Origin: Alphaproteobacteria bacterium
GTDB lineage: Bacteria; Pseudomonadota; Alphaproteobacteria; RF32; CAG-239
Reading direction: 5' to 3'
DNA length: 39,234 nucleotides
Assembly (NCBI GenBank): GCA_017935485.1
Contig: JAGBHO010000048.1
Location: forward strand, 1 to 39,234
Part shown: positions 27,527 through 36,645 of the stretch, piece after piece
How positions within the stretch are numbered: the first letter of the stretch is position 1
Layout of the letters: each line of letters starts with the position of its first letter
Made by a program: the position numbers and the translations under genes
The notes under the pieces: generated by a model
Seen by the model: only the letters and a program-made list of their open reading frames with translations
Databases searched by the model: none
What the model was told of the DNA's origin: nothing

Positions 27527-28075
27527 ATGGTATTTGCTTTTTTTAAAAACAATTTTCGTGTCTGGCTTGTGATTGCAGGTATCGGGTTTTGGTTTGCGGC
27601 CGGTTACGGGTTTGTGTCCGAAACTTTTAATGATAAAGTATCTGCCGGTATATTTTTCCGTATTTCAGGCAGTTGGTTTTTTCCGCTTTTATTGTCGGTT
27701 TTGTGGTTAAAAAAAGAGGGATTGCAGACGCTTTTGGCCAAGTATGCCTTTTATGTTTTTATTTTTGTTTTTGGCATCGGAGCGTTATGTATTTTCGTAC
27801 TTTTGCTTACGGGAGCACTTTCCTGCGAGTGGGCAGGCAAAGGTTTGGGCGAAGCAGTCCGTTTTTATTATCTTCTGGTTCTGCCGGCGCTGCATGGGGT
27901 TGAAATTGCCCTTTCTTTGCTTATTGCCGCAGTGTTTTCTTTGCTTGTCGGTTTTATGAATGAAAAATGGTTTGGGGTTTTTGAAGGCAAAAAAAATAAA
28001 ACCGTCCTTTTGGTCTTGTTATATTTGTGGGTGACTTTTTTGCCTAATCTTATTCAGTTTTCTTCTATGATGTAA
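27527..28075 (+). CDS. Unknown four-helix membrane protein
   Basis: The 182-residue product is largely hydrophobic with about four to five membrane segments (VWLVIAGIGFWFAAGYGFV, ISGSWFFPLLLSVLWL, FYVFIFVFGIGALCIFVLLL, IALSLLIAAVFSLLVGF, and VLLVLLYLWVTF). ATG 27527 is chosen because GAGG lies well upstream; an ATG at 27509 would overlap the motB stop. It follows motB at once and may be transcribed with it. No family is recognised. An unshared terminator stem lies downstream. Confidence 0.7.
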   Translation: MVFAFFKNNFRVWLVIAGIGFWFAAGYGFVSETFNDKVSAGIFFRISGSWFFPLLLSVLWLKKEGLQTLLAKYAFYVFIFVFGIGALCIFVLLLTGALSCEWAGKGLGEAVRFYYLLVLPALHGVEIALSLLIAAVFSLLVGFMNEKWFGVFEGKKNKTVLLVLLYLWVTFLPNLIQFSSMM

Positions 28076-28183
28076 TTTTTGAATTGCCTTTTTGAATTAG
28101 CCGGTGAAAAATTTGAGTTTATGTCCGAATTTGCAGCCGTTGATGAAAAAGGATTTTTAGCTAAAAGGTTGAAACGGAATTTA

Positions 28184-28215
28184 AAAAGCAGCTTTTATTT
28201 TGAAGGCTGCTTTTG
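28184..28215. terminator. Bidirectional terminator
   Basis: AAAAGCAGC (28184-28192) pairs with GCTGCTTTT (28206-28214), with A and T runs at the ends. It sits between the convergent genes ending at 28075 and 28231. Confidence 0.8.
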
Positions 28216-28230
28216 AGATGTTTATACCGG

Positions 28231-29997
28231 TTATTGTTTTGTGAGCATCGGCCATTTGTTTTGGCTGACTTCCTGCAGCGTTTGCGGATTTTCGCCAAGG
28301 CGCATTTGATAAATCCAGTAATTGGCCATGACTCTTTCGATGTACAAACGGGTTTCGCGTGACGGTACAAGTTCAATAAACAATAAAGGATCATTATTAT
28401 CCTTTATTGTTTTCAGCCATTTATAAAGGTTTCCGGGACCGGCGTTATAGGCTACCAGCATGTAGAAAATGTTGCCGTTGACAAAGGGTTTATCCAGCAG
28501 ATATTCAATATATTGTTGCCCGAGTTCCAGATTGTATTCCGCTTTGAACAGCGGTCGGCAGTCCTGACGAAGGCTTTTGTCTTTGGTAATGTGGTATGCC
28601 GTATTGGGCAGCAGCTGCAAAAGACCTTTGGCTCCGGCCGGACTGGAGGCATGCGGGCTGAAGGAAGATTCCTGACGGGCAACGGCCAGCAGCAAAGCTT
28701 TGTTCAGACGCCAGCCTTTTTCCGGTTCCCAGTGCGGAATCGGATAGTTAAAGTAATCATAGCATACATTGTTATTTTGAGTACTCAGTTGTTTGGACAG
28801 ATGCATGGCTATCACATGGGCGCGATATTTATGAGCCAGAAAGAGCAGGGCTTCTTTTTGAGCATCTGGAATCGGTTCGGCGCTGTTCATGATTTCTTGT
28901 CCGGCCAGTTTATATTGCTGACATAAGATGAGAATTAGCGCCCGTTTGACCGAGGCGTTTGCCATTAGTCCCGGCAGATAGTTATCAAGACTCAGATTGT
29001 TGTAGTAGCTCATTGACGTCCATTGATAATCGGGAGTGATACCGGCTTTGCGACTGCCAAGGATACCGTAAAAGGTGTATTTGTATTTAGCAGCCTCTTT
29101 ATACCACTGTTTGGCCAGTGATTTCTGTCCGCGTTTTTCATAGCTGCGTCCGGCCCAGTAAGCGCCGGCGGCAACCAGCCAGTCGTCATTTTTCATTTTG
29201 CCCAAGGTTTTGAATTTTCCGGAAGCCGTTTTGTATTGTTTCAGCCGCCAGGAGGACAGGCCTGCAATCCAGTAACCGGTTGCATTGTCCTGTTCTCTGT
29301 TGATTGTCCGTTGTGCCCACTCCTGTGCCAAAACGTTTTCATTGTCCAGAAGGTATTTCTGTGCCAGCTTGGCGGATAAAAAAGCATAATATCGGGACGG
29401 AAGCTGTTTTTGCAACGCTTTGTTTTCCAGAATAATTCTGGCAGCTCTGGTCTTTCCTTTGTTCAGGTTTTTGGCAAAGTTTCTGACTTGTTTTTCAATA
29501 AATATCAGCTTTTTTTCCGGCATATGCTCAAAATCTTGATAATTCCAACTGTAGTATCCGAATTTTTTTTGAAAAACCGGTTCCGGCAGGGCTTGTTTTT
29601 GATTTTTCGGAGCTTTTCTTTGGGCAAGCTTATAAATGCGTGGCGCCTCCGGAAGGTCTGCGTATTCTGTCAGCCAGCTTTTTAATTCCGGATAACTGCT
29701 GGTATAAGTTTTGGAAAGATATATTTGCGCTTTGACATGGCCGAGCAGGATTTTATTGTCAAGTTTTTTTATCAGTTTGCGGGCTGCAGTTATTCTGTTG
29801 TTTTCCAGAGCATAAAAAATCTTTTTATACGTTTTGATGTCATTTTTGGAGATGTCTGCTGCTTTTAAAATCCGTGAGGTTTCCCGAGAACTGATCCGGG
29901 GATCAATTTCGGCAGAATTTTCCGTTGCCGAAACCAGAACCGGAGCAAAAAACAAAATGCCCCAGAAAAACAAAAAACAGAGAATTTTTTTCAACAT
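28231..29997 (-). CDS. Soluble lytic murein transglycosylase
   Basis: The 588-residue protein has a signal peptide (MLKKILCFLFFWGILFFA), a long helical region that probably forms a ring-shaped superhelix (as in Slt70), and a C-terminal SLT domain. The catalytic glutamate is E443 (VARQESSFSP), followed by SSPAGAKGLLQLLP and VAYNAGPGNLYKWL. It cleaves peptidoglycan to 1,6-anhydro products in the periplasm. The gene starts four bases after the stop of 30002-30532, so it is cotranscribed with two secreted proteins. The stop is followed by a terminator. Confidence 0.93.
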   Translation of the reverse strand: MLKKILCFLFFWGILFFAPVLVSATENSAEIDPRISSRETSRILKAADISKNDIKTYKKIFYALENNRITAARKLIKKLDNKILLGHVKAQIYLSKTYTSSYPELKSWLTEYADLPEAPRIYKLAQRKAPKNQKQALPEPVFQKKFGYYSWNYQDFEHMPEKKLIFIEKQVRNFAKNLNKGKTRAARIILENKALQKQLPSRYYAFLSAKLAQKYLLDNENVLAQEWAQRTINREQDNATGYWIAGLSSWRLKQYKTASGKFKTLGKMKNDDWLVAAGAYWAGRSYEKRGQKSLAKQWYKEAAKYKYTFYGILGSRKAGITPDYQWTSMSYYNNLSLDNYLPGLMANASVKRALILILCQQYKLAGQEIMNSAEPIPDAQKEALLFLAHKYRAHVIAMHLSKQLSTQNNNVCYDYFNYPIPHWEPEKGWRLNKALLLAVARQESSFSPHASSPAGAKGLLQLLPNTAYHITKDKSLRQDCRPLFKAEYNLELGQQYIEYLLDKPFVNGNIFYMLVAYNAGPGNLYKWLKTIKDNNDPLLFIELVPSRETRLYIERVMANYWIYQMRLGENPQTLQEVSQNKWPMLTKQ

Positions 29998-30001
29998 AGG
30001 T

Positions 30002-30532
30002 TTATCTTACCCGACTCCAGGTCAGCAGAGCGGCGCATTCTTCCGAGGTCTTTCCTTTTATTCTGCAGCGGTTGCTGACAATGTTGGGCACTTTATCTAC
30101 GGTATAACACCCTTCTCCCAGCAAGGCAATTTCCTTGTAGTGTTTGACATGAGGAGGAATATCGTAGAAGTTGGAGGCAGAAGTTATTTCCGGCCAGACC
30201 AGCTGGAAACTGAGTTGGGTTACTTTGTTTTTGGTCAGGGGCAGAACGGAAATCTTCATGGAGCAGCTGACATTTCCCGATAAAGTATGGTTGATTTTGA
30301 AATCTTCATAAAATATCAGGATATGTTCGTTTTCTCCGTTGGCAGCTTGTAGTGCCGCGGCTTTGTCCCTTGTTATGATTTCATTGTAACGTACAGCCGG
30401 ACCGGCATTGTTTTCTTCTGCCGGTGCGGCGGCGGGAGCAGGATAGCCAAAACTTTGTGCGGCAGTTTGGGAACCGGACAGGCAAAGGACACACAGCAAA
30501 AGCAATGCAAAAATTTTAGGTGCCGGATTCAT
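30002..30532 (-). CDS. Unknown secreted protein, paralogue of 30548-31204
   Basis: The 176-residue product has a signal peptide (MNPAPKIFALLLLCVLCLSG, then SQTAAQS). The mature part has a Pro/Ala-rich stretch and then a beta-rich domain with four Cys (VSCSMK, GEGCYT, NRCRI, SEECAA). The order matches the gene upstream: C-x-M/F-x-I/T, then VTQLSFQLVWP against INDITVELKWL, DIP, G-x-x/N-C, and the late C-R/K-I. AGGAGG precedes the ATG. Together with the upstream gene and the transglycosylase it forms one operon, so a periplasmic role in envelope or peptidoglycan handling is likely. Confidence 0.75.
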   Translation of the reverse strand: MNPAPKIFALLLLCVLCLSGSQTAAQSFGYPAPAAAPAEENNAGPAVRYNEIITRDKAAALQAANGENEHILIFYEDFKINHTLSGNVSCSMKISVLPLTKNKVTQLSFQLVWPEITSASNFYDIPPHVKHYKEIALLGEGCYTVDKVPNIVSNRCRIKGKTSEECAALLTWSRVR

Positions 30533-30547
30533 CTTTCCTCCTAACCG

Positions 30548-31204
30548 TTATTTGTTTAAGATGGCCGATACTTTATTGATGTTGGTTTCCACCTGGTTAA
30601 ACAGAGTATCAATTTCTTTTTTGTCAGCGTCCTTCTGGGCATTTTCCTGAGTTGCCTGATCGTTTATGGAAACGGGTTTGAATTCGGTGTAGTATTGCGG
30701 ATCGATAGACGGTACAAAACGGAAGATGCCGGAACAGGAGAAGTTGTTTTTCCGTTCTTGGATTTTGCATCCTTTCACGTTAATCTCAGGATCTTTCATT
30801 AACAAAAAGCAATTGGTGCCGTCGATTTTTGATTTGATTGTTTTTTGGCGGAATGCTTGCAATGACGGGATATCAACGGTGGAAATGATTGCGTTTTCCG
30901 AAACCGGCGTCTGTGCAATGTAGCTGCCGAAAGCCGTTTTTTTGTCAGCGTTGGCGGCCGTGTTTCTGTTGGTTTCGTCAAGCCATTTTAATTCGACGGT
31001 AATATCGTTGATATTGACGTTGCTGCGGTTGTAAATGGTTGTGTTGAATTCGCAGCCGACGGTCTGGTTGGAGCCGTCTTTCAGCGGAACGACGTTGTGG
31101 ACTTTCAACAAAACGGCTTCTTCGGTTTCTGCCGCGGCCGGCGTTACCGATCCAAAGCAGAGCAAGCCTGTTAACACCAAAACAATTTTTTTGCATTCAA
31201 ACAT
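30548..31204 (-). CDS. Unknown secreted protein, paralogue of 30002-30532
   Basis: The 218-residue product starts MFECKKIVLVLTGLLCFGSV and has a signal peptide that ends near AAAE. The mature protein is beta-rich with Cys in the same order as 30002-30532 (GCEFNTT, TNCFLL, KGCKIQ, FSCSGI), and a charged helical C-terminus (NAQKDADKKEIDTLFNQVE). AAGGA precedes the ATG. It is followed after 15 bases by its paralogue and then by the lytic transglycosylase. No family is recognised. Confidence 0.75.
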   Translation of the reverse strand: MFECKKIVLVLTGLLCFGSVTPAAAETEEAVLLKVHNVVPLKDGSNQTVGCEFNTTIYNRSNVNINDITVELKWLDETNRNTAANADKKTAFGSYIAQTPVSENAIISTVDIPSLQAFRQKTIKSKIDGTNCFLLMKDPEINVKGCKIQERKNNFSCSGIFRFVPSIDPQYYTEFKPVSINDQATQENAQKDADKKEIDTLFNQVETNINKVSAILNK

Positions 31205-31281
31205 TTTTCATTCCTTAAAGCGTTAATATCAATTTCCTTTATAATAATAGAATTATTTTTTTAGCCAATAAGTTTTTCAAA

Positions 31282-32091
31282 CTATTGCATAGTTTTCTTT
31301 AAGCGGAGCAAATCGCTCCAGGCCCGGGATTTTTGCGCGGCGTTGCGCAGCAGATAAGCCGGATGGAAGCTGGCAAGCACCTGAATCTTGCCGCCGTCGG
31401 ATTTTTCGTATTCAAGCCAGCGGCCGCGCAGGCGCGATATCGGTTCCTGATTGTCCAGCAGGGCATTGGCGGCGCTTCCGCCCAGAATCAATATATATTC
31501 GGGGTCAACCAGTTCAATCTGGCGTTTTAAAAACGGCAGGCAGACGGCAATTTCCGCGCTGGTCGGCGTCCGGTTGCCGGGGGGGCGCCAAGGAAGAACG
31601 TTGGTGATGTAATAAGCCGAGCGGTCCATGCCGATGGCGGACATCATCTTATCGAGGAGATGGCCGCTGCGGCCGACAAACGGACGTCCGATGCGATCCT
31701 CGTCCGCTCCGGGAGCCTCTCCGACCAGAACGACTCGCGCATGCGGGTTGCCGTCGCCGAAAACCATATGCGATGCCGTCAGTTTCAGAGCACAGCCGTC
31801 AAATTTTTCTACGGCGGCACGCAATTCATCCAGCGTTTGAGCTGCCGCGCAGATTTCATGAGCATTTTGGCAGGCGCTTAACGTGGCTTGAGCCAGTTCG
31901 GTTGTGGCCTGTCTTTCGGACGGAGCCGGGGCGGAGGGCAGAATTACGGGCGCTTTACGGATAACAGGCTCTGCCATGGCGGCCTTTTTTTCAGACAATC
32001 CGACTCCGAACGGTTCGTCGGCGAGAATTTCATCAACCCCCGCCATGACGTAATATTCCAATGCCGCTTTTATGTTTAATTTTTCTTCCAT
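31282..32091 (-). CDS. Uracil-DNA glycosylase, family-4-like
   Basis: The 269-residue enzyme removes uracil from DNA. The family-4 pattern is clear: LVGEAPGADEDRIGRPFVGRSG (about residue 122), YITNVLPWRPPGNRTPT, and ASFHPAYLLRN with the conserved HP. The N-terminal 85 residues are a variable Ala-rich extension. Family-4 enzymes have four Cys ligands for a 4Fe-4S cluster. Here, from memory of the family pattern, the first Cys of CxxC is Phe (FDGC) and the Cys of KCRPP is Trp (PWRPP), so two of the four look missing. The start is ATG 32091. It is divergent to the TPR lipoprotein gene. Confidence 0.9.
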   Translation of the reverse strand: MEEKLNIKAALEYYVMAGVDEILADEPFGVGLSEKKAAMAEPVIRKAPVILPSAPAPSERQATTELAQATLSACQNAHEICAAAQTLDELRAAVEKFDGCALKLTASHMVFGDGNPHARVVLVGEAPGADEDRIGRPFVGRSGHLLDKMMSAIGMDRSAYYITNVLPWRPPGNRTPTSAEIAVCLPFLKRQIELVDPEYILILGGSAANALLDNQEPISRLRGRWLEYEKSDGGKIQVLASFHPAYLLRNAAQKSRAWSDLLRLKKTMQ

Positions 32092-32237
32092 GCCTTTATT
32101 CTTAATAGAAATTTATTTTTTTGCAATCTTAATCATTTATTTGCACATATTTTGTGTTATATTTTTAATTTAGTATTGTATATCCGGAAAACTTATATAT
32201 AAAATATACCGTCTGGGTTAAATTAGGTGGTGGCTGT

Positions 32238-34043
32238 ATGTCAAAATTTGCTTATTGTATTGTTTTTTTGTGCGGGATAATGCTGTTTAATTCCTGTTCC
32301 AACCGGATGGATGTTGAAACCTCCGGCGTGCAGTCTTATTCTGTCTTTGACAATAAAAACAATGTCGGCAAATCTTACGGGGCTTATGTGGCCGGACGGG
32401 TGGCACATCTGCGCAAAAATTTTAGTCAGGCTGCCGATTTTTATATGGTTGCGCTGCAGGCGGATCCCGATAATCCCGAGCTTGTCAGCAAGGTTTATCT
32501 GCTTTTGACCTCAAAGGGAAGAATTGACGAAGCGGCAAAATATGCCGAGGCCTCTTTGAAAAAAGGCGATAAAAACAGCTTTATTTATATGATTTTGGCC
32601 GTGAATAACATGAAAAACGGCCGCTATGCCAAAGCCGAAAAAAATATGAGCCATTTGAACGGGCAAATTTACAAAGGGTTTATCGTACCGTTTATGTCGG
32701 CCTGGAATTTTGTCGGGCGTGACGGTTCGGAAGAAAAAAATCTGCAAAATGCCATCGCACAGCTGGAAAAAGTCAAGGACGAGCCCGGGCTCAGGGCAAT
32801 GTATCTGCTGCATTCCGGCATGATTTACGATTATGCGGGTCGCAATGACAAAGCGCAGACTTATTATGAGATGGTGATCAATCAGGAAAGCCGGGAGATG
32901 TCTTTGCGGGCTTTGCAGATTATTACCAATTTTTATTTGCGGACGAATCAAAAAGACAAAGCCGTGGCTCTGGTTTCGCGTTATCATAACGAGACGGTTC
33001 TGGCTGATATGTTAAAAAATATCAAAACCGAAATTATTGGAGCTAAACCCGGAACAACCGAAAAAATTCTGACTTCGCCCAATATCGGTCTGTCCGAGGC
33101 CTTGTTCAACGTTGCGTATTTTCTGAGACAGGATCCCACAGGTCTGGATTTGGCTCATATGATTGTCAGCATGGCGATCTATGCGAATCCGAAATATGAT
33201 TTTGCCAAGCTGTTTTTGGCGGATGTTCTGGAAAACAGGGATATGTATGAAGAGGCCAATGAAGTGTACGGCGAGATTGACAAATCTTCCGTCGCCTATT
33301 ATACCGCACAGCTCAAAAAGGCCGGAAATTTTGTTTCGATGAATGACTACCGTTCGGCTGAGCTTTTGCTCAAAACATTGGTTTTGGACGGCTACAGTTC
33401 CTATGCCCTCTATCTGGATCTGGGAGATGCCCTGCGTTTTAACGGCAAATACGGTGAGGCAATCGAGTATTACCGCAAGGCCGTCAAGGCTATGCCCAAG
33501 AACAGTGAGCAGCGCTGGGTGCCGCTTTATGCGCTCGGAATTGCCTATGAGCAGGATAACCAGTGGAACAAAGCAGAAAAAGCTTTTCTGAAAGCTTTGG
33601 ATATGAGCCAGAATTATTATCTTGTACAGAATTATCTCGGGTACAGCTGGCTGTTGCAGGGAAAAAATGTGGAAGAGGCCTTTGGCATGATTGCGGACGC
33701 TTATCAGCAGGCGCCGACCGACGGGCATATTATTGACAGTATGGGCTGGGCATTTTATCAGCTCGGCATGTATGAAAAAGCCGCCGAATATTTGGAAAAA
33801 GCCGCCGAACTGGAACCGGCAAATGCCGTTATCAGCAATCATCTGGGGGATGCCTACTGGAACTCCGGACGCAAAAACGAGGCTTATTTTCAGTGGAATC
33901 ATACTTTGACCAGCAAAGATGATGCCAAAGAAGTTAACCTGACGGAAGTCCGCAGGAAAATCGAAAACGGCCTGCCTGTGCACAAGCCGCTGAGTTTTGA
34001 CAAGAAGCTGATTGAAGAAAAAATTTCTCAAATTGAAGAATAA
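32238..34043 (+). CDS. TPR-repeat lipoprotein
   Basis: The 601-residue protein begins with a lipoprotein-like signal (MSKFAYCIVFLCGIMLFNSC; C20 is the likely lipidated residue, although the FNSC box is imperfect). The rest is helical with many TPR motifs, for example SYGAYVAGRVAHLRKNFSQA, YLDLGDALRFNGKYGEAIEYYR, YALGIAYEQDNQWNKAEKAFLKAL, and YQLGMYEKAAEYLEKAAELEP near the C-terminus. Such proteins act as scaffolds for protein complexes in the envelope. The start follows a GGTGG sequence. The next gene (34113) is a small membrane protein about 70 bases later. Confidence 0.9.
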   Translation: MSKFAYCIVFLCGIMLFNSCSNRMDVETSGVQSYSVFDNKNNVGKSYGAYVAGRVAHLRKNFSQAADFYMVALQADPDNPELVSKVYLLLTSKGRIDEAAKYAEASLKKGDKNSFIYMILAVNNMKNGRYAKAEKNMSHLNGQIYKGFIVPFMSAWNFVGRDGSEEKNLQNAIAQLEKVKDEPGLRAMYLLHSGMIYDYAGRNDKAQTYYEMVINQESREMSLRALQIITNFYLRTNQKDKAVALVSRYHNETVLADMLKNIKTEIIGAKPGTTEKILTSPNIGLSEALFNVAYFLRQDPTGLDLAHMIVSMAIYANPKYDFAKLFLADVLENRDMYEEANEVYGEIDKSSVAYYTAQLKKAGNFVSMNDYRSAELLLKTLVLDGYSSYALYLDLGDALRFNGKYGEAIEYYRKAVKAMPKNSEQRWVPLYALGIAYEQDNQWNKAEKAFLKALDMSQNYYLVQNYLGYSWLLQGKNVEEAFGMIADAYQQAPTDGHIIDSMGWAFYQLGMYEKAAEYLEKAAELEPANAVISNHLGDAYWNSGRKNEAYFQWNHTLTSKDDAKEVNLTEVRRKIENGLPVHKPLSFDKKLIEEKISQIEE

Positions 34044-34112
34044 AAAAATTCCGCCTGCTTGAAAAACAAGCCATGCAGCTTATATCCGAAGTGTTAAGCT
34101 TTGGAGGGTGCT

Positions 34113-34436
34113 ATGGAATTATATTTGTTTTTGGCTTTTATTCTTTTGTATATTTTGATGTCTTTTTTTGTGCAGAAAAATGTTTTGCGAAAAATCTGGA
34201 CGCTGGCTTTTGTTGTCGCTTTTGTGGTTACGGCTGTTGCAATCGGTTTTTTACGCGTGAATAATCAGGATGTTATGATGAATGCCAATGAGCTCAACTG
34301 GTATTATATGCTTTATCTGTTCGGCTCTATGTCTGTTGTTTTGGGGGCCATTAATCTGTGGATGTACCGCAAGCCGCTGTTTGGGATATTTTTTGGCAGC
34401 GATGATGACAACGAAGCAAAGGATGACAAAGACTAA
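34113..34436 (+). CDS. Small membrane protein
   Basis: The 107-residue product has three hydrophobic segments (LYLFLAFILLYILMSFFV, IWTLAFVVAFVVTAVAIGFL, WYYMLYLFGSMSVVLGAINLW) and an acidic tail (SDDDNEAKDDKD). GGAGG lies just upstream of ATG 34113, which decides the start; a TTG at 34101 is not used. The stop overlaps the convergent gene 34433-35131 by four bases. It follows the TPR lipoprotein gene on the same strand and may share its transcript. Confidence 0.75.
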   Translation: MELYLFLAFILLYILMSFFVQKNVLRKIWTLAFVVAFVVTAVAIGFLRVNNQDVMMNANELNWYYMLYLFGSMSVVLGAINLWMYRKPLFGIFFGSDDDNEAKDDKD

Positions 34437-35131
34437 TTTTCAAAAATGACTTTAACTTTTTTGCCGTCAATCTTTGTATAATAACGATTTTTATCAAAGC
34501 AGAGCAGAGGTTTGCGCAGGTTTAGAAAACGGCAGGCCTTGGGTTTGTCCGAGCATTGCAGCTCCAGCCGGTTGTTGACCAGCCGCAGTTTTCGGATTTC
34601 TTTTATTTTATGGGCAAAGTTAAACAATTCTTCCAGATGCTTCCAGCTTTTGTATCCGGGCATTGGTTTTTCGATCTCAATTGTATTCCCGTCCCACGGA
34701 GACGTATATTTTTCTTCAAATTCCTTACGGTTGAGGCCTAACGTCAGCAGGAGGTTTTCATCAACTTCGGCGAGGTTGTCGCTAGCGTGTACCAGAAAGC
34801 CGCCGCCGGTCCACTGACGGTAGCGGTTTTTGTTGCGAACGGCGTTGTCGTTGATTTCATATCCGCGGCGGGGATTGAGTTTGTATACGGGCGAATTGTC
34901 CCAGCCGATGACCAGCAGAAATTTTCCGCGGCCGCATTCCCGTGTTTTGCGGTATCCGCCGCGCATGTTCTTATTATAAAAACGGGTAAAATTGTTAGGG
35001 AAAGATTTTTCGGGCCAGCTGATTTCAAAAATCCGCAGCAGTTCATATTTTTGTTTAATGTCATCCAATATGCGTTTTTCTTCTTTGCGGGCATTGTTCC
35101 AAAGCAGAAAAATCTGTAGTTCTTTTGCCAA
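34433..35131 (-). CDS. Unknown conserved-looking protein, TTG start
   Basis: The likely start is TTG 35131, because GGAGG lies exactly five bases upstream; a GTG at 35143 would include the Shine-Dalgarno in the gene. The 232-residue protein has a helical N-terminus, then ILDDIKQKYELLRIFEISW, a basic Gly-rich stretch, a hydrophobic strand (GKFLLVIGWD) and a WTGGGFLVHASDN motif. These resemble a family I have seen as uncharacterised proteins near polysaccharide genes, but I cannot name it. It lies opposite the UDP-glucose dehydrogenase gene, which is a reason to suspect an envelope-sugar role. Confidence 0.7.
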   Translation of the reverse strand: MAKELQIFLLWNNARKEEKRILDDIKQKYELLRIFEISWPEKSFPNNFTRFYNKNMRGGYRKTRECGRGKFLLVIGWDNSPVYKLNPRRGYEINDNAVRNKNRYRQWTGGGFLVHASDNLAEVDENLLLTLGLNRKEFEEKYTSPWDGNTIEIEKPMPGYKSWKHLEELFNFAHKIKEIRKLRLVNNRLELQCSDKPKACRFLNLRKPLLCFDKNRYYTKIDGKKVKVIFEN

Positions 35132-35198
35132 TATATCCTCCACAAATTTACCGGTTGATGTAACTTATAAAATTATCTTTTTGAAATCAAGGGCTTTT

Positions 35199-35226
35199 TT
35201 GCCAAGTAGTGGAAATCTGGGATAAT
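35199..35226 (+). promoter_or_regulatory. Candidate promoter for the UDP-glucose dehydrogenase gene
   Basis: TTGCCA (35199-35204) and GATAAT (35221-35226) are separated by 16 bases. Transcription would start about 60 bases before the ATG at 35293. Confidence 0.55.
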
Positions 35227-35292
35227 ATAATTGCTTTAGCGCCGTTCCAAGGGTATAGTAAACCAAGTTTAATTTTTATTGAGGTTTGTATT

Positions 35293-36597
35293 ATGAAAGT
35301 TGCAATTGTCGGAACAGGCTATGTCGGACTGCCAACAGGTGTCGGGCTGGCTGAATTGGGAAATGAGGTTTGCTGTGTCGATAAAATGGAAGAAAAAATC
35401 GCGGCTCTTAATGCCGGAGAGCTGACTTTGTATGAAGATGGCCTGGAGGAATTATTTAAGAAAAATGTTCAGAACGGAAGACTGACTTTTACAACAAATA
35501 TGGCCAAGGCGGTTATCGGGGCGGATGTTGTGTTGCTGGCGGTCGGAACTCCGCCGCATCCGGTTACCAAAGAAGCTGATCTGCAATATATCTATGCCGC
35601 GGCGGAAGAATTGGCACAGTATTTGGACGGATATACCGTGGTTGCGACAAAGTCAACGGTTCCGGTCGGTACCGGAGACGAGATAGAGGCGATTGTCCGG
35701 AAGGTTAATCCGCAGGCAGATGTTGATGTGATTTCGTTGCCTGAGTTTTTGCGCGAGGGCTTTGCCATTCATGACTTTTTTCATCCGGATCGTATTGTTG
35801 TCGGAGCCAACAGCAAAAAAGCCTGTAAAGTTATGCAAAAGCTTTATGCTCCTTTTGTGGGAAAAACCGAATTTTTATGGGTGAAACGCAAGTCTTCCGA
35901 AGCTATCAAATATGCTTCCAATGCCTTTTTGGCGATGAAGATTCATTATATTAACGAGATGGCCGACTTTTGTGAAAAGTCCGGTGCTGATATTCATGAA
36001 GTTGCCAAAGGAATGGGTATGGACTCCCGTATCGGCAACAAGTTTTTGAATGCCGGGCCGGGTTACGGCGGTTCCTGTTTTCCGAAAGATACCAATGCTA
36101 TGGCGCAGATGGGGCGCAAATACGGCGTGCGTCTGAATCTGATTGAAACGACAATTGCCAAAAATGATGAACGCAAAAAGGAAATGGCGGAACGGGTCAT
36201 TTCTAAGATTAAAAATAATCCGCAGGGTAAAATTGCCGTTTTGGGTCTGGCTTTTAAAGGCGGAACTGATGATTGCCGCGAATCTCCGGCAATGGATATT
36301 TTGAAAGAAATGCTTGAACACAGCAGCAATATTACGGTTTTTGACCCCAAGGCCATGGCTAATGCCGAGAAATTGCTCGGGGCACGCGTGACTTATGCCA
36401 AAGATGCGTATGAGGCCTGTGAAAATGCGGAAATCATGGTGATCTTGACTGAGTGGGAGGATTTTAAAAATCTGGATTTGAAGAGAATCCGCGGCTTGAT
36501 GAAAGCTCATAAAATTGTTGATTTACGGAATATGCTGCAGGCCGAAGAAGTTAAAAAATCAGGGTTTGAATATTCCTGTATCGGGATGAATTCTTAA
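35293..36597 (+). CDS. ugd: UDP-glucose 6-dehydrogenase
   Basis: The 434-residue enzyme oxidises UDP-glucose to UDP-glucuronate with two NAD+, supplying uronic acids for capsule, LPS or exopolysaccharide. The NAD-binding GTGYVG spans residues 7-12. The catalytic Cys is C262 (GYGGSCFPKDTNA). The family segments LPEFLREGFAIHDFFHPDRI and GLAFKGGTDDCRESPA are also present. Start 35293 follows GAGG and fits the family N-terminus (MKVAIVG); the longer frame to 35209 is not needed. It is followed 48 bases later by the SIMPL gene. Confidence 0.96.
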   Translation: MKVAIVGTGYVGLPTGVGLAELGNEVCCVDKMEEKIAALNAGELTLYEDGLEELFKKNVQNGRLTFTTNMAKAVIGADVVLLAVGTPPHPVTKEADLQYIYAAAEELAQYLDGYTVVATKSTVPVGTGDEIEAIVRKVNPQADVDVISLPEFLREGFAIHDFFHPDRIVVGANSKKACKVMQKLYAPFVGKTEFLWVKRKSSEAIKYASNAFLAMKIHYINEMADFCEKSGADIHEVAKGMGMDSRIGNKFLNAGPGYGGSCFPKDTNAMAQMGRKYGVRLNLIETTIAKNDERKKEMAERVISKIKNNPQGKIAVLGLAFKGGTDDCRESPAMDILKEMLEHSSNITVFDPKAMANAEKLLGARVTYAKDAYEACENAEIMVILTEWEDFKNLDLKRIRGLMKAHKIVDLRNMLQAEEVKKSGFEYSCIGMNS

Positions 36598-36645
36598 ATT
36601 CCGGTATTATATTTGTGCGGTTAACCTGTTGAAAAGGAGAAAAAT

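Noticed and set aside
28121..28216. 31-codon frame before the terminator at 28184-28215
   Set aside because: It has no Shine-Dalgarno and runs through the terminator stem; probably not translated.
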